From Plantactinospora mayteni (GTDB lineage Bacteria > Actinomycetota > Actinomycetes > Mycobacteriales > Micromonosporaceae): a stretch of 64,000 nt of DNA. Under the pieces are notes generated by a model. It ran no database searches. It had not been told where the DNA came from and saw nothing but the letters and a program-made list of their open reading frames with translations. Position 1 is the first letter of the stretch. Every line of letters starts with the position of its first letter. The position numbers were made by a program, and so were the translations under genes. The DNA is taken from contig NZ_BONX01000009.1 of the NCBI RefSeq assembly GCF_016862935.1, positions 204,560-268,559 of the forward strand, given 5' to 3'. Positions 51,800-60,361 of the stretch are shown here, one piece after another.

Positions 51800-52909
51800 C
51801 TACTTGGCGCCAGCGGTGAGCGGGGCCAGCTTCGGGTCGTTGGCGTACGCCTCGACCACGTTCTTCTTGGTGACGATCAGCGGCTCCAGCAGGTTGGCCG
51901 GAACGACCTTGACACCGTTGTTGTAGGACTCGGTGTCGTTGGTCTTCGGCGCGTTACCGGCCTGGAGGGCCTTGACCATCTCGATGGTCTCCTTGACCAG
52001 GTTCCGGGTGTCCTTGTTGATGGTCGAGTACTGCTCGCCGGCCACGATCGACTTGACCGACTCCACCTCGGAGTCCTGCCCGGTGACCACCGGCAGCGGC
52101 TTGCCTGCGCCCTTGACCGAGGTCAGGATCGCCCGGGCCAGGGTGTCGTTCGGGGAGAGCACGCCGTCCAGGGTCTTGCTGGTGTAGGTGGAGGTGAGCA
52201 GCGAGTCCATCCGCCGCTGGGCGTTCTCGGCCTTCCAGCCGTCGGTGGCGGTCTGCTTGATGTCGGTCTGGCCGGAGCCGACCACCACGTTGCCGGCGTC
52301 GATCTCCTTCTTCAGCACGTCCATCGCGCCGTCGAAGAAGACGCCCGAGTTGTTGTCGTCCGGCGAGCCGGAGAAGAGTTCGATGTTGTACGGCCCGGTC
52401 GGCTTCTTCGCCTTCATGCCCTCCAGCAGCGCCTGCCCCTGGAGCTGGCCGACCTTGAAGTTGTCGTACGCGACGTAGTAGTCGACGTCCTTCGAGTTCT
52501 TGATCAGCCGGTCGTACGCGATCACGGAGGCGCCGGCCTGCTTGGCCTGCTCGACCTGGGTGGTGAGCTGCGCGGCGTCGGTCGCGCCGATGACGATCAC
52601 CTTGGCGCCCTTGGTGACCATCGCCGAGATCTGCGCCTGCTGGTCGGCGACCGTGCTGGTCGCACCGGCGTACTGCACGTCGGACTGGAAGCCGGCCTCC
52701 TTGAGCCCGTTGGTGAACAGGTCACCGGCGAGTACCCAGTTCTCGGAGGTCTTGGCCGGCAGCGCCACCCCGATCAGCGAGTTCGCGGCGAAGCCCTTCT
52801 CGGCACCGGCCTCCTCGCCGCCGCCGTCGGCGGACCGTTCGGAGCAGGCCGTGAGGGCCAGCAGGGCGATGGCGCCGGCGGCGACACCCCTGGCTAGGTA
52901 TTTGCGCAT
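51800..52909 (-). CDS. chvE: Monosaccharide ABC importer binding lipoprotein, ChvE-like
   Basis: 369 aa exported lipoprotein: signal with lipobox LLALTACSER (Cys in LTAC). The periplasmic-binding fold follows the ChvE/GguC-associated pattern closely: IGVALPAKTSENW, QISAMVTKGAKVIVIGATDA, YDRLIKNSKDVDYYVAYDNFKVG, ELFSGSPDDNNSGVFFDGAMDVLK, VVTGQDSEVESVKSIVAGEQYSTINKDTR. Such proteins bind xylose, glucose, arabinose or related sugars and feed an ABC permease. It is the last of three genes; a GGTGGGG/CCCCACC hairpin at 52944-52966 lies just upstream of its ribosome-binding site and may raise its expression over the membrane components. Confidence 0.9.
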   Translation of the reverse strand: MRKYLARGVAAGAIALLALTACSERSADGGGEEAGAEKGFAANSLIGVALPAKTSENWVLAGDLFTNGLKEAGFQSDVQYAGATSTVADQQAQISAMVTKGAKVIVIGATDAAQLTTQVEQAKQAGASVIAYDRLIKNSKDVDYYVAYDNFKVGQLQGQALLEGMKAKKPTGPYNIELFSGSPDDNNSGVFFDGAMDVLKKEIDAGNVVVGSGQTDIKQTATDGWKAENAQRRMDSLLTSTYTSKTLDGVLSPNDTLARAILTSVKGAGKPLPVVTGQDSEVESVKSIVAGEQYSTINKDTRNLVKETIEMVKALQAGNAPKTNDTESYNNGVKVVPANLLEPLIVTKKNVVEAYANDPKLAPLTAGAK

Positions 52910-52980
52910 TGCGGGTTGCCCTTCTTTAGCAAGGTGGTGGGGGGTGGGGTGGAGGTTTTCCGCCCCACCGGCGGTGACCG

Positions 52981-54279
52981 TCAGCCGGCCACCGGAGTCT
53001 TGGCGGGCTCCTGACCCGCCTCGACGCTGGGCGCCGGCCCGGTGGGTGTGTCCCGGCGGAACGGACGGGTCACCGATCCGATGATCGAGAAACGCCCGCG
53101 GTTCTTGTTGTAGACGTCGAGGGCCACGGCCAGCAGCAGAACCAGGCCCTTGATGATCTGTACCCGGTCCGAGCCGACACCCATGAGCTGGAGACCGTTG
53201 TTGAGTACCGCCATCACCAGGCCACCGACGATCGACCCGCTGATGGTGCCGAGGCCGCCGGAGACGGCCGCGCCGCCGATGAAGACCGCGGCGATGGCGT
53301 CCAACTCCCAGCCGATGCCGTCCTGCGGCCCAGAGGCGGCCGACCGGGCGACGAAGATCATGCCGGCCAGCGCGGCCAGGATCGACATGTTCATCATGAC
53401 CAGGAAGTTGACCCGCTTGAGCTTGACGCCGGAGAGCTCGGCGGCCCGCGAGTTGCCGCCGACCGCGTAGATGTGCCGGCCGCCGGCGGTGTTCCGGGTG
53501 ATGAAGGAGTAGATCACCACGAGTACGCCGAGGATGATGCCGGAGACCGGGAAGCTGGTCCCGACCCGGCCGCCAGCGAACCGGAAGGCCGCGTAGAGGA
53601 TCACCGCGACCGGCACGGCGACCCGGATGACCGAGATCCACATCGGCGCCACCTCGGCGTCCATCTCCCGCCGGGTACGCCTGACCCGCCACTCCCGGAC
53701 CACGATGGCCACGGCGACGAGCAACCCGAGCAGCAGGGTCAGGTTGTTGTAGCCGGTGTTCGGGCCGACCTCCGGCAGGAAGCCGGCACCGATCACCTTG
53801 AAGCCCTCCGGCACCGGGATGGTGTCGGCGTTGCCGATGTACTGGTTGCCGCCCCGGAACAGCATCATGCCGGCCAGGGTGACGATGAACGCCGGTACCC
53901 CGATGTAGGCCACCCAGAAGCCCTGCCAGGCACCGATCGCGGCGCCGACCGCAAGGCCGAAGAGGATCGCCACCGGCCAGGGCAGCGACCAGTCCTGCAT
54001 GGCCCGGGCCACCACGATGCCGACGAAGGCGGCGATCGAGCCGACCGACAGGTCGATGTGCCCGGCGACGATCACCATCAGCATCCCGATGGCCAGGATC
54101 AGGATGTACGAGTACTGGCTGACCAGCGAGATCAGGTTGCTCGAGTTCAGCGTCAGCCCGTCGGTCAGGATCTGGAAGAGCAGGACGATCGCCACCAGCG
54201 TAAAGATCATCCCGAACTGCCGGGCGTTGGATGTCGTCCCCGCGAACAGGGACTTCTGGAGTTCCTTGATGCGACTCAC
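52981..54279 (-). CDS. mmsB: Monosaccharide ABC importer permease (MmsB/GguB-like)
   Basis: 432 aa integral membrane protein with about 10-11 spans (BPD_transp_2 family). Motifs: [72 protein letters not shown] and [28 protein letters not shown]. The inserted loop between spans and C-terminal tail are those of the multiple-monosaccharide transporter class, larger than ribose-type RbsC. GTG 54279 overlaps the ATPase stop (GTGA), so it is coupled to MmsA. Confidence 0.92.
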   Translation of the reverse strand: MSRIKELQKSLFAGTTSNARQFGMIFTLVAIVLLFQILTDGLTLNSSNLISLVSQYSYILILAIGMLMVIVAGHIDLSVGSIAAFVGIVVARAMQDWSLPWPVAILFGLAVGAAIGAWQGFWVAYIGVPAFIVTLAGMMLFRGGNQYIGNADTIPVPEGFKVIGAGFLPEVGPNTGYNNLTLLLGLLVAVAIVVREWRVRRTRREMDAEVAPMWISVIRVAVPVAVILYAAFRFAGGRVGTSFPVSGIILGVLVVIYSFITRNTAGGRHIYAVGGNSRAAELSGVKLKRVNFLVMMNMSILAALAGMIFVARSAASGPQDGIGWELDAIAAVFIGGAAVSGGLGTISGSIVGGLVMAVLNNGLQLMGVGSDRVQIIKGLVLLLAVALDVYNKNRGRFSIIGSVTRPFRRDTPTGPAPSVEAGQEPAKTPVAG

Positions 54280-55823
54280 CGGATCTGCGCCTTCTTCGCT
54301 GAGGTCATCTGCTTCATGAGGAGTTCCGGATCGGCGTCCCGCCGTTCGATGTTGCCGGTGATGGTGCCCTCGAAGACCGTGTAGATGCGGTCGCAGAGGC
54401 CGATCAGCTCCGGCAGCTCCGAGGAGATGACGATGACGCCCTTCCCCTGGTCGGCGAGCTGCTGGATGATGCCGTAGATCTCGTACTTGGCGCCGACGTC
54501 GATGCCCCGGGTCGGCTCGTCGAGGATGAGCAGGTCCGGGTCGGTGAACATCCACTTGGCCAGCACGACCTTCTGCTGGTTGCCGCCGGAGAGCTTGGTG
54601 ACGCCCTCGTCGACCGTCGGGGCCTTGACCCGCAGGCTCTTGCGGTAGCTCTCGGCCGCCCGGTATTCGCGTACCGGGTCGACGACACCGTGGTCGGCGA
54701 TCTTCGAGAGCTTGGCGGAGACCACCGAGGTCTTGATGTCGTCGAGCAGGTTCAGGCCGAGCGACTTGCGGTCCTCGCTGACGTACGCCAGGCCGTGCTT
54801 GATGGCGTCGGCCACCGACTTCAGCACGATCTCCTCGCCGTCCTTGAAGATCTGACCGCCCTGGTAGACGCCGTACGACCGGCCGAAGACGCTCATCGCC
54901 AGCTCGGTACGACCGGCGCCCATCAGCCCGGCGAACCCGACGATCTCGCCCCGCCGTACGGTGAAACTCGAGCCCTTGGCCACCATCCGGTCGGCCGAGA
55001 TGGGGTGCCGGACGGTCCAGTCCCGTACCTCGAAGAAGACCTCGCCGATCGTGGGGGTGTGGTCCGGGAATCGGCTGTGCAGTTCCCGGCCGACCATGCC
55101 CCGGACGATCCGGTCCTCGTCCACCCCGTCCGCCTTGACGTCCAGGGTCTCGATCGTCTTGCCGTCCCGCAGGATGGTGATCGAGTCGGCGATCTCGGCG
55201 ATCTCGTTCAGCTTGTGCGAGATGATGATCGAGGTGATGCCGCGCTGCTTGAAGCCGCGCAGCAGGTCCAGCAGGTGCTGCGAGTCGGACTCGTTCAGCG
55301 CGGCGGTCGGCTCGTCCAGGATGAGCAGCTTGACGTCCTTGGCGAACGCCTTGGCGATCTCGACGAGCTGCTGCTTGCCCACGCCGATGTCCTTGATCAG
55401 CGTGTCCGGGTCCTCCCGCAGCCCGACCCGGGCCATCAGCTCCAGGGCCTGCCGGTTGGCGCTCTTCCAGTCGATCGCGCCAGCGCGCCGGGGCTCGTTG
55501 CCGAGGAAGATGTTCTCGGTGATGGACATCCCGGGCACCAGGGCGAGTTCCTGGTGGATGATCACGATGCCGGCGTGCTCGCTGGCCCGGATGTCGGAGA
55601 ACCGGCTCTCCGCACCCTGATAGACGATCTCCCCGGCGTAGCTGCCGTACGGGTAGACCCCGCTGAGCACCTTCATCAGGGTCGACTTGCCGGCGCCGTT
55701 CTCTCCGGCGATCGCGTGGATCTCGCCGCGCCGGACCACCAGGTTGACGTCGGAGAGCGCCTTGACCCCGGGGAACTCCTTGGTGATCGCACGCATCTCC
55801 AGCAGCACGGGCGCGTCACTCAT
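54276..55823 (-). CDS. mmsA: Monosaccharide ABC importer ATPase (MmsA/GguA-like)
   Basis: 515 aa tandem ABC protein of the sugar-importer (CUT2) class. Site one: [12 protein letters not shown] and [13 protein letters not shown], Walker [13 protein letters not shown]. Site two: the degenerate phosphate loop [15 protein letters not shown], signature [14 protein letters not shown] and Walker [13 protein letters not shown]. The complete set (mmsA-mmsB-chvE, transcribed in that order) forms a high-affinity monosaccharide importer. ATG 55823 is the first gene of the operon. The second half-site's degenerate Walker A is normal for this class. Confidence 0.93.
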   Translation of the reverse strand: MSDAPVLLEMRAITKEFPGVKALSDVNLVVRRGEIHAIAGENGAGKSTLMKVLSGVYPYGSYAGEIVYQGAESRFSDIRASEHAGIVIIHQELALVPGMSITENIFLGNEPRRAGAIDWKSANRQALELMARVGLREDPDTLIKDIGVGKQQLVEIAKAFAKDVKLLILDEPTAALNESDSQHLLDLLRGFKQRGITSIIISHKLNEIAEIADSITILRDGKTIETLDVKADGVDEDRIVRGMVGRELHSRFPDHTPTIGEVFFEVRDWTVRHPISADRMVAKGSSFTVRRGEIVGFAGLMGAGRTELAMSVFGRSYGVYQGGQIFKDGEEIVLKSVADAIKHGLAYVSEDRKSLGLNLLDDIKTSVVSAKLSKIADHGVVDPVREYRAAESYRKSLRVKAPTVDEGVTKLSGGNQQKVVLAKWMFTDPDLLILDEPTRGIDVGAKYEIYGIIQQLADQGKGVIVISSELPELIGLCDRIYTVFEGTITGNIERRDADPELLMKQMTSAKKAQIR

Positions 55824-56333
55824 CGCCGACGCTCCCGACCGGCCGCCCGTCGGGGCGCCAGAGGGAACCGCGTACGTCCGGCGGCTGGTCGCCGCGCCGC
55901 GTCATCAACATCATTGTTGCCTCCGGGCAGGTCGTCAGACCGGCTGACATACTTTTGTTGCCTGGAGGAACTTATTGGAAGGCGAGGAAGTTTCGCAAGA
56001 TTTCGTGACCTGGTCTTGACAAACTCACAGGGTCCCGGCTCATCGGCCGGCGCCGGGAGTCACTGCGGGCATCGGGCGTCCGCGCTGTCGCCACCCCGGG
56101 CAATGGACGCCGCTCCGGCTGGGCACCCAGCTCGACAGTCTCTGAGTCGGGTTCTCCGTCCCGAGCTCCCGGTACCGGCCCCGGTGCCCGACCGCTCCGC
56201 CCACGCCTCGGCCAGGTGCGTCCGCCCGGCGGTCGTGGCGGTCGCCGGGAGCGCCCCAGCGGGCGCCCCGCCGTCGGGGCGGAACGATACGATCTCCGCC
56301 GACCAGCAACCGGAGCACCGCACGGAGGTAGTG
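55824..56333. promoter_or_regulatory. Divergent control region of the sugar importer operon
   Basis: No gene supported. Features on the importer side: inverted repeat CAACA-TCAT-TGTTG (55906-55919); direct repeats TTGTTGCCT at 55914-55922 and 55955-55963 (41 bp apart, four helical turns); GGAACTT (55967-55973) with GGAAGTTTC (55986-55994), a repeat resembling the A/T-rich half-sites of ROK- or LacI-type sugar regulators. One of these is probably the operator for the importer. The part nearest the MDMPI-like gene shows only a GGAGG ribosome-binding site. Confidence 0.5.
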
Positions 56334-56933
56334 ATGACCGTCAGCGCGGACGACCTGGAGACAGCGGTGGCCAGTGTCGTCGACACGCTCCGCCCGGCCA
56401 CCGGGCGGGACTGGCGGGTGCCGGCGGACGGGCTGGACTGGGACTGCTGGCACACCGGGGAGCACCTCGGCGACTGCCTGCTGTCGTACGCGATGCAGCT
56501 CGGCTCCCGCCCCGCGAACCGGTACGTGCGGTTCCTGGCCACCGTCAACCCGGAGGCGACCCCGGCCCAGGTGCTGGAGTTCGTCGAGGGCAGCGGGCAG
56601 GTCCTCGCCGCGATGGTCCGGACCGCCCCGCCGTCGGTACGGGCCTGGCACCCGTCCGGCATGGGCGACCCGGTCGGATTCGCCGGGATGGGCTGCGTCG
56701 AGGCGCTGTTGCACGGCGACGACATCGCCCGGGGCCTCGGGCTGACCTTCGCACCGCCACCCGAGGTCTGCGCCCGGGTGCTGGCCCGGATGTTCCCGAA
56801 GGTCGCCGACGAGTTGGCCGGGGTCGACCCGTGGCCGGCACTGCGCTGGACCACCGGCCGGACGGAGCTGCCCGGCCGACCCCGGGTGGGGCAGTGGCGC
56901 TGGCACGCGGCGCCGCTGGACGAAGGCGACTGA
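56334..56933 (+). CDS. Maleylpyruvate isomerase/DinB-like (MDMPI) protein
   Basis: 199 aa, all-helical. The MDMPI/DinB-2 fold with an N-terminal HxxH-like metal region DCWHTGEHLGDCLLSYAMQL: His in WHTGEH and a later His in LLHGDDIARGLG give a likely three-His metal site. Mycothiol-dependent maleylpyruvate isomerase and mycothiol S-transferases share this fold, so thiol-dependent chemistry is possible. ATG 56334 has GGAGG 8 nt upstream (the GTG three bases earlier is less likely). Monocistronic and divergent from the sugar importer. Confidence 0.85.
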   Translation: MTVSADDLETAVASVVDTLRPATGRDWRVPADGLDWDCWHTGEHLGDCLLSYAMQLGSRPANRYVRFLATVNPEATPAQVLEFVEGSGQVLAAMVRTAPPSVRAWHPSGMGDPVGFAGMGCVEALLHGDDIARGLGLTFAPPPEVCARVLARMFPKVADELAGVDPWPALRWTTGRTELPGRPRVGQWRWHAAPLDEGD

Positions 56934-57025
56934 GGGACTCCCCCGCCCGCCGGGCCGAGGTTCGACGAACCAGCACGCCGGCCGGCACCGTCGGCCTACC
57001 GTCAGGGCGTGGGGGAAGAGACGGC

Positions 57026-58060
57026 GTGCAGATGAGCAGCACCCGCATGTACCGGGACGGTGCCCTCGTCGACCAGGGCTTCCCGGCGCAGGAGGTCGGC
57101 GACCGGCTGGCCGCCGACGACCGGGTGGTGATCTGGCTCGACATCTGCCGGCCGACCGGGGACGACCTGACCCTGCTCGCCGAGGAACTCGGGATGCACC
57201 AGTTGGCGGTCGAGGACGTCGTCCAGCAGGCCCAGCGGGCGAAACTCGACCGGTACGACACGCACCTGTTCCTGAACACCTACATGGTGCGGCTGGACGC
57301 GGCCGGCGGGCTGACCGACAACGAGGTGTCGGCGTTCATCAAACCCCGGGCCCTGGTGACGGTCCGCTACACCGACCGGTTCGACATCCGGGAGGTGCTG
57401 GCCCGCTGGGACGAGAGCGTCGACCTCGCCTCGCACGGGGTCGCGTTCCTGCTCTACGGCCTGCTCGACACCCTGATCGACGGCCACTTCTCCGCGGTGC
57501 AGCAGCTCGACGCGACGCTTGAGCGGGTGCAGGCCGCGATGTTCAAGCAGGGTCCGTCGGGCGGGGCCGCCGGCGGTGGCCGGGGCGGCGACGTCGGTGG
57601 GGTCAACGAGATGGACCGCAACGAGGTGCAGCGGCGGATCTTCCTCGCCCGGCGGGACCTCGTCCGGCTGCGCCAGGTCACCCTGCCGATGCGGGAGGTG
57701 GTGAACGCCCTGATGCGTCCCACCATGCACACCGTCGACGAGGCGATGGTGCCGTACTACCAGGACCTGTACGACCACGTGCTGCGGGTGATCGAGTGGA
57801 GCGACTCGCTGCGCGACCTGAACACGACCATGCTCGAAACGAACCTGATGTTGCAGAACAACCAGCTCAACCTGATCGTCAAGCAGGTCACCGCGTGGGC
57901 GGCGGTGATCGCCGTACCGACGGCGGTGACCGGGTTCTTCGGGCAGAACCTCGCCTTCCCGTGGCGGCACACCCCGGCGGAGTTCATCGTCTCGCTGATC
58001 GTGACCTTCGGGCTGGCGATCGCCCTGTACGTGGTGTTCCGCAAGAAGAGCTGGATCTGA
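57026..58060 (+). CDS. CorA-like magnesium/divalent cation channel with variant GxN motif
   Basis: 344 aa. Cytoplasmic N-terminal domain (LLAEELGMHQLAVEDVVQQAQRAKLDRYDTHLFLNTYMV), long helical stalk, then two C-terminal spans (VTAWAAVIAVPTAVTGFF and FIVSLIVTFGLAIALYVV) and a basic end (RKKSWI). The pore signature after span 1 reads F-G-Q-N instead of the canonical (Y/F)-G-M-N, altering the Met of the selectivity ring. A Gly-rich insertion (GPSGGAAGGGRGGDVGGV) lies in the stalk. GTG 57026 is preferred for a GGGGGAAGAG site with good spacing; ATG 57032 is alternative. Mg2+ or other divalent transport is likely; the ion choice may differ. Confidence 0.9.
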   Translation: MQMSSTRMYRDGALVDQGFPAQEVGDRLAADDRVVIWLDICRPTGDDLTLLAEELGMHQLAVEDVVQQAQRAKLDRYDTHLFLNTYMVRLDAAGGLTDNEVSAFIKPRALVTVRYTDRFDIREVLARWDESVDLASHGVAFLLYGLLDTLIDGHFSAVQQLDATLERVQAAMFKQGPSGGAAGGGRGGDVGGVNEMDRNEVQRRIFLARRDLVRLRQVTLPMREVVNALMRPTMHTVDEAMVPYYQDLYDHVLRVIEWSDSLRDLNTTMLETNLMLQNNQLNLIVKQVTAWAAVIAVPTAVTGFFGQNLAFPWRHTPAEFIVSLIVTFGLAIALYVVFRKKSWI

Positions 58061-58099
58061 CGCCGGCTGCCTTCCGCCGCTGCGGGAACTGCGGCTGCC

Positions 58100-58150
58100 G
58101 TCCGGCCCGCTGACGCTTGTCCAGCCCGCTGACGCTGTCCGGGCCGCTGA
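58100..58150. repeat. Three tandem ~19-bp degenerate repeats
   Basis: GCCCGCTGACGCTTGTCCA, GCCCGCTGACGCTGTCCG and GGCCGCTGACGGTTC lie head-to-tail downstream of the CorA-like gene, just before the terminator hairpin. A short minisatellite-like array; no coding sense. Confidence 0.55.
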
Positions 58151-58153
58151 CGG

Positions 58154-58189
58154 TTCGGGGAGGCCGGCGCGTGGCCGAGCCTCCCCGAA
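58154..58189. terminator. Bidirectional terminator hairpin
   Basis: TTCGGGGAGGC (58154-58164) pairs with GCCTCCCCGAA (58179-58189), 11 bp perfect, 14-nt loop, between the convergent CorA-like and lysozyme-like genes. Confidence 0.75.
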
Positions 58190-58203
58190 ACTGTTCCGCC
58201 TCG

Positions 58204-58965
58204 TTACCGGGACCAGACGTCCTGGACGATGTCGGCGGCCTGGTCCTCCCACTGCGCGTACGCGTACGGGTACGCCGACACCTGCACCTCCTGCGCGGCG
58301 TCGGTCAGCGGCCGGTCCCACCAGCGGTCGACCCGCTTGAGTCCCTCGAAGAACGCGGTGGACGAGTAGTCGCGGTCCCGGATCTGGTCCGGCGAGCCCC
58401 AGCCCGACGACGGCCTCTGCTGGAACAGCCCCAGCGAGTCGTGGTCGTTCCAGTCGCCCAGGTGGCCGAGGTTGCGCAGCTTCGACTCCTGGAGCGAGGT
58501 GGCCACGCCGATCACCGCACCCCGCTGGCCCATGTCCAGCTCACGGGCCACCCGGACGATCTCCCGGGCGTTGTCCCGCTGCTCGACGTCGAGGTCGATC
58601 CGCGACTGGTCGCCCAGCACGCCGTTCGGGACCAGCTTGTCCCGGGACGCCTTGTCGTCCGAGTTCCCACTGTCGGCAGGCCGGTTGCCGCTGTCGGGCG
58701 AGTCGTCCCGCATCGACTGGCTGTACGCCGCCGGCTGCGCGCCCGGGTCGCCCGCGGCGGCGACCACGCCGATCGGGCCGGCCACGGCCGAGCAGGCGGC
58801 CGCGCAGGTGAGGCCCGCGACGGCCAGCGCGGACCGGCGGGCGATCGGGGTTTCCGCGACGGCGGGAAGCCGGCGCGTGACCGGATGTGCGGCGATGGCG
58901 GGAAGCCACCGCGTGCGAGCGGTCTCCGCGATGGCGGGGAGCCATCGTCCGAAGATCGGATTCAT
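58204..58965 (-). CDS. Exported lysozyme-like/transglycosylase-like protein, paralogue 1
   Basis: 253 aa. A long N-terminus contains three RWLPA-type repeats (RWLPAIAE, RWLPAIAA, RRLPAVAE), then the hydrophobic core SALAVAGLTCAAACSAVAG, an acidic Ser/Asp linker, and a ~115-residue lysozyme-like domain: REIVRVARELDMGQRGAVIGVATSLQESKL (candidate catalytic Glu in QESKL), NLGHLGDWNDHDSLGLFQQRP, SSGWGSPDQI. These are actinobacterial wall-hydrolase-like proteins related by shape to SLT/resuscitation factors; activity is unproven. A GGGAGG-type site precedes the ATG and the leader holds a 12-bp inverted repeat. A close paralogue lies at 60362-61042, flanking two genes between them. Confidence 0.85.
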   Translation of the reverse strand: MNPIFGRWLPAIAETARTRWLPAIAAHPVTRRLPAVAETPIARRSALAVAGLTCAAACSAVAGPIGVVAAAGDPGAQPAAYSQSMRDDSPDSGNRPADSGNSDDKASRDKLVPNGVLGDQSRIDLDVEQRDNAREIVRVARELDMGQRGAVIGVATSLQESKLRNLGHLGDWNDHDSLGLFQQRPSSGWGSPDQIRDRDYSSTAFFEGLKRVDRWWDRPLTDAAQEVQVSAYPYAYAQWEDQAADIVQDVWSR

Positions 58966-59034
58966 GGTTGCCCTTTCGTCTGGATTCCGGGAGGCCCTGC
59001 GCGCCTTGGGGGATCAGCCCCAGGGCACAAGGGA

Positions 59035-59077
59035 GGTACGCCCGCGGTCCAGGGGGGGCTGACCTCGCGGGCGTACC
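59035..59077. promoter_or_regulatory. 12-bp perfect inverted repeat in the leader of lysozyme-like paralogue 1
   Basis: GGTACGCCCGCG (59035-59046) and CGCGGGCGTACC (59066-59077) with a 19-nt C/G-rich loop, 70 bp upstream of the start. As RNA it is a stable hairpin in the 5' untranslated region; as DNA it is an operator-sized palindrome. A second potential stem (GCCCTG/CAGGGC) lies nearer the start. It does not match the c-di-AMP ydaO riboswitch consensus that I know for some actinobacterial wall hydrolase genes. Confidence 0.5.
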
Positions 59078-59259
59078 GAGATAAACAACCAGCCGGGCCA
59101 GTCCGGCATTCCGGATTTGCCTGGCTGATGCCCGCCGCCGGTCCGACCCCGGTTGCGACCGGTTCCGGGCCGGTCCGGTGCGCCGGCGGCAGGCCGGACA
59201 GACCAGCAATATCGGGTACGGACGATCCGCACCCGACATCTTCCGGCTACCCTGAGCAC

Positions 59260-59616
59260 ATGCAGTCCGCCGCCGTGGCCGGAACCGGCGTGGTCTACCT
59301 GGCCCGCCCGGGCCGGCCTGCCGTGGTGACCCCGACCGTGGCCGAACTGACCGGCCCGACCCGGGGCACGGTCGTGCTGCCGCTGCGCCTGATGTGGGGG
59401 CCGGAGCGCAGTTTCGACCTGGACGACCCGGACCAACTGCTCTGGATGTACGAGAACGTCCTGCGCGAGAGCACCCGCTCCGACGACCTGCGCCGGTTCC
59501 TCGACGGCCGGGTGCTCCGCCGGGTCTGGCCCGCACTGAACCTGCCGCGCGGGGTGCGGGCGGCGTGGGAGCGACGGCATCCGTCGCTGGCCGCCGGTGA
59601 TCGCCGGGCGGCATGA
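59260..59616 (+). CDS. Small protein co-translated with a nucleotidyltransferase, function unknown
   Basis: 118 aa, soluble, mixed alpha/beta (VVYLARPGRPAVVTPTVAEL; PLRLMWGPERSFDLDDPDQLLWMYENVLRE; LPRGVRAAWERRHPSLAAG). A TACCCT box (59247-59252) sits 7 nt before the ATG, a leaderless promoter. The stop overlaps the ATG of the nucleotidyltransferase gene (ATGA). By position it could be the antitoxin or partner of that protein, but it shows no helix-turn-helix or other antitoxin motif I can name. Confidence 0.75.
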   Translation: MQSAAVAGTGVVYLARPGRPAVVTPTVAELTGPTRGTVVLPLRLMWGPERSFDLDDPDQLLWMYENVLRESTRSDDLRRFLDGRVLRRVWPALNLPRGVRAAWERRHPSLAAGDRRAA

Positions 59617-60272
59617 CCACCACCCATCTCGACGACTTCTACCGCCAGGTCGCCCGGGTCGCTCTCTCCGTGGCCGACAAGCACGGGTTCGTGCTCGGTG
59701 GTGGGGTGGCCTGGGCGGCGCACGGGCTGGTCTCCCGGCCGACCGAGGACGTCGACCTCTTCGCCGACGTCGACGGCGCGGCGGCCAGCGCCGAGGCGGA
59801 GGTCCGGACCGCGCTGGAGGCGGCCGGCTTCACCGTCCTCGACGAAGATCCGTCGAGCGACCTGGCCGGGCTGTTCAGCGGATTCGAGCTGGACATGAAG
59901 GACTTCCTGGTCGGCCGGGGCGGCCGGCGGCTGCGGCTCAGCCTGGGCCGGCTGGACCGGCACCGCAGCCCGGTGGTGATGGACCTCGGGCCGGTCATGC
60001 ACGTCCAGGACCTGGTGGCCAGCAAGACCGCCGCCCTGGTCACCCGCCGCGAGGTCCGGGACTACATCGACGTCGCGGCGGCGCTGGACCGGTACGCCGT
60101 GGCCGACCTGATCCGGCTCGCCACCGAGTACGACCCGGCGATCGAGCCGGACGACATCACCGCCGCCGGCCGCTACCTGGACCGGCTGCCCGACCAGCGC
60201 TTCGCCAGGTACGGCCGGGACGCCGCACAGGTCCGGTCGATCCGCGCGAAACTGGCCGACTGGCCCCGCTGA
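59613..60272 (+). CDS. Nucleotidyltransferase of the AbiEii-like/DUF1814 type
   Basis: 219 aa. The nucleotidyltransferase core is clear: GFVLGGGVAWAAHGLVSRPTEDVDLFAD (Gly-Gly before the turn, then the D-x-D pair in EDVDLF), and a later VMHVQDLVASKTAALVTRREVRDYIDVAA. Members of this group include AbiEii/AbiGii toxins, which act as abortive-infection or toxin-antitoxin effectors, but also uncharacterised housekeeping proteins. It is translated from an overlapping ATGA with the 118-aa gene. The metal-binding acidic residues are present, so activity is likely; the substrate is unknown. Confidence 0.8.
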   Translation: MTTTHLDDFYRQVARVALSVADKHGFVLGGGVAWAAHGLVSRPTEDVDLFADVDGAAASAEAEVRTALEAAGFTVLDEDPSSDLAGLFSGFELDMKDFLVGRGGRRLRLSLGRLDRHRSPVVMDLGPVMHVQDLVASKTAALVTRREVRDYIDVAAALDRYAVADLIRLATEYDPAIEPDDITAAGRYLDRLPDQRFARYGRDAAQVRSIRAKLADWPR

Positions 60273-60318
60273 CCCGGCCGCGCCCCGCCTCGACGATCCG
60301 ACCGGCGACCGAGATACG

Positions 60319-60353
60319 CCGATGGCCGGACCCGGGTCGGATCCGGCCATCGG
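60319..60353. terminator. 12-bp bidirectional terminator hairpin
   Basis: CCGATGGCCGGA (60319-60330) pairs with TCCGGCCATCGG (60342-60353), between the convergent nucleotidyltransferase and lysozyme-like paralogue 2. Confidence 0.75.
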
Positions 60354-60361
60354 TTCCTGCC

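Noticed and set aside
54690..56933. 747-residue frame running through the importer ATPase into the MDMPI-like gene
   Set aside because: Only the last 199 residues, from ATG 56334 with a GGAGG site, are real; the rest is antisense to mmsA.
58100..58150. CRISPR-like repeats
   Set aside because: Units are tandem without spacers and degenerate; no cas genes nearby.
58966..59077. c-di-AMP (ydaO) riboswitch upstream of the lysozyme-like gene
   Set aside because: The conserved ydaO blocks that I know were not visible; only a simple hairpin is present.
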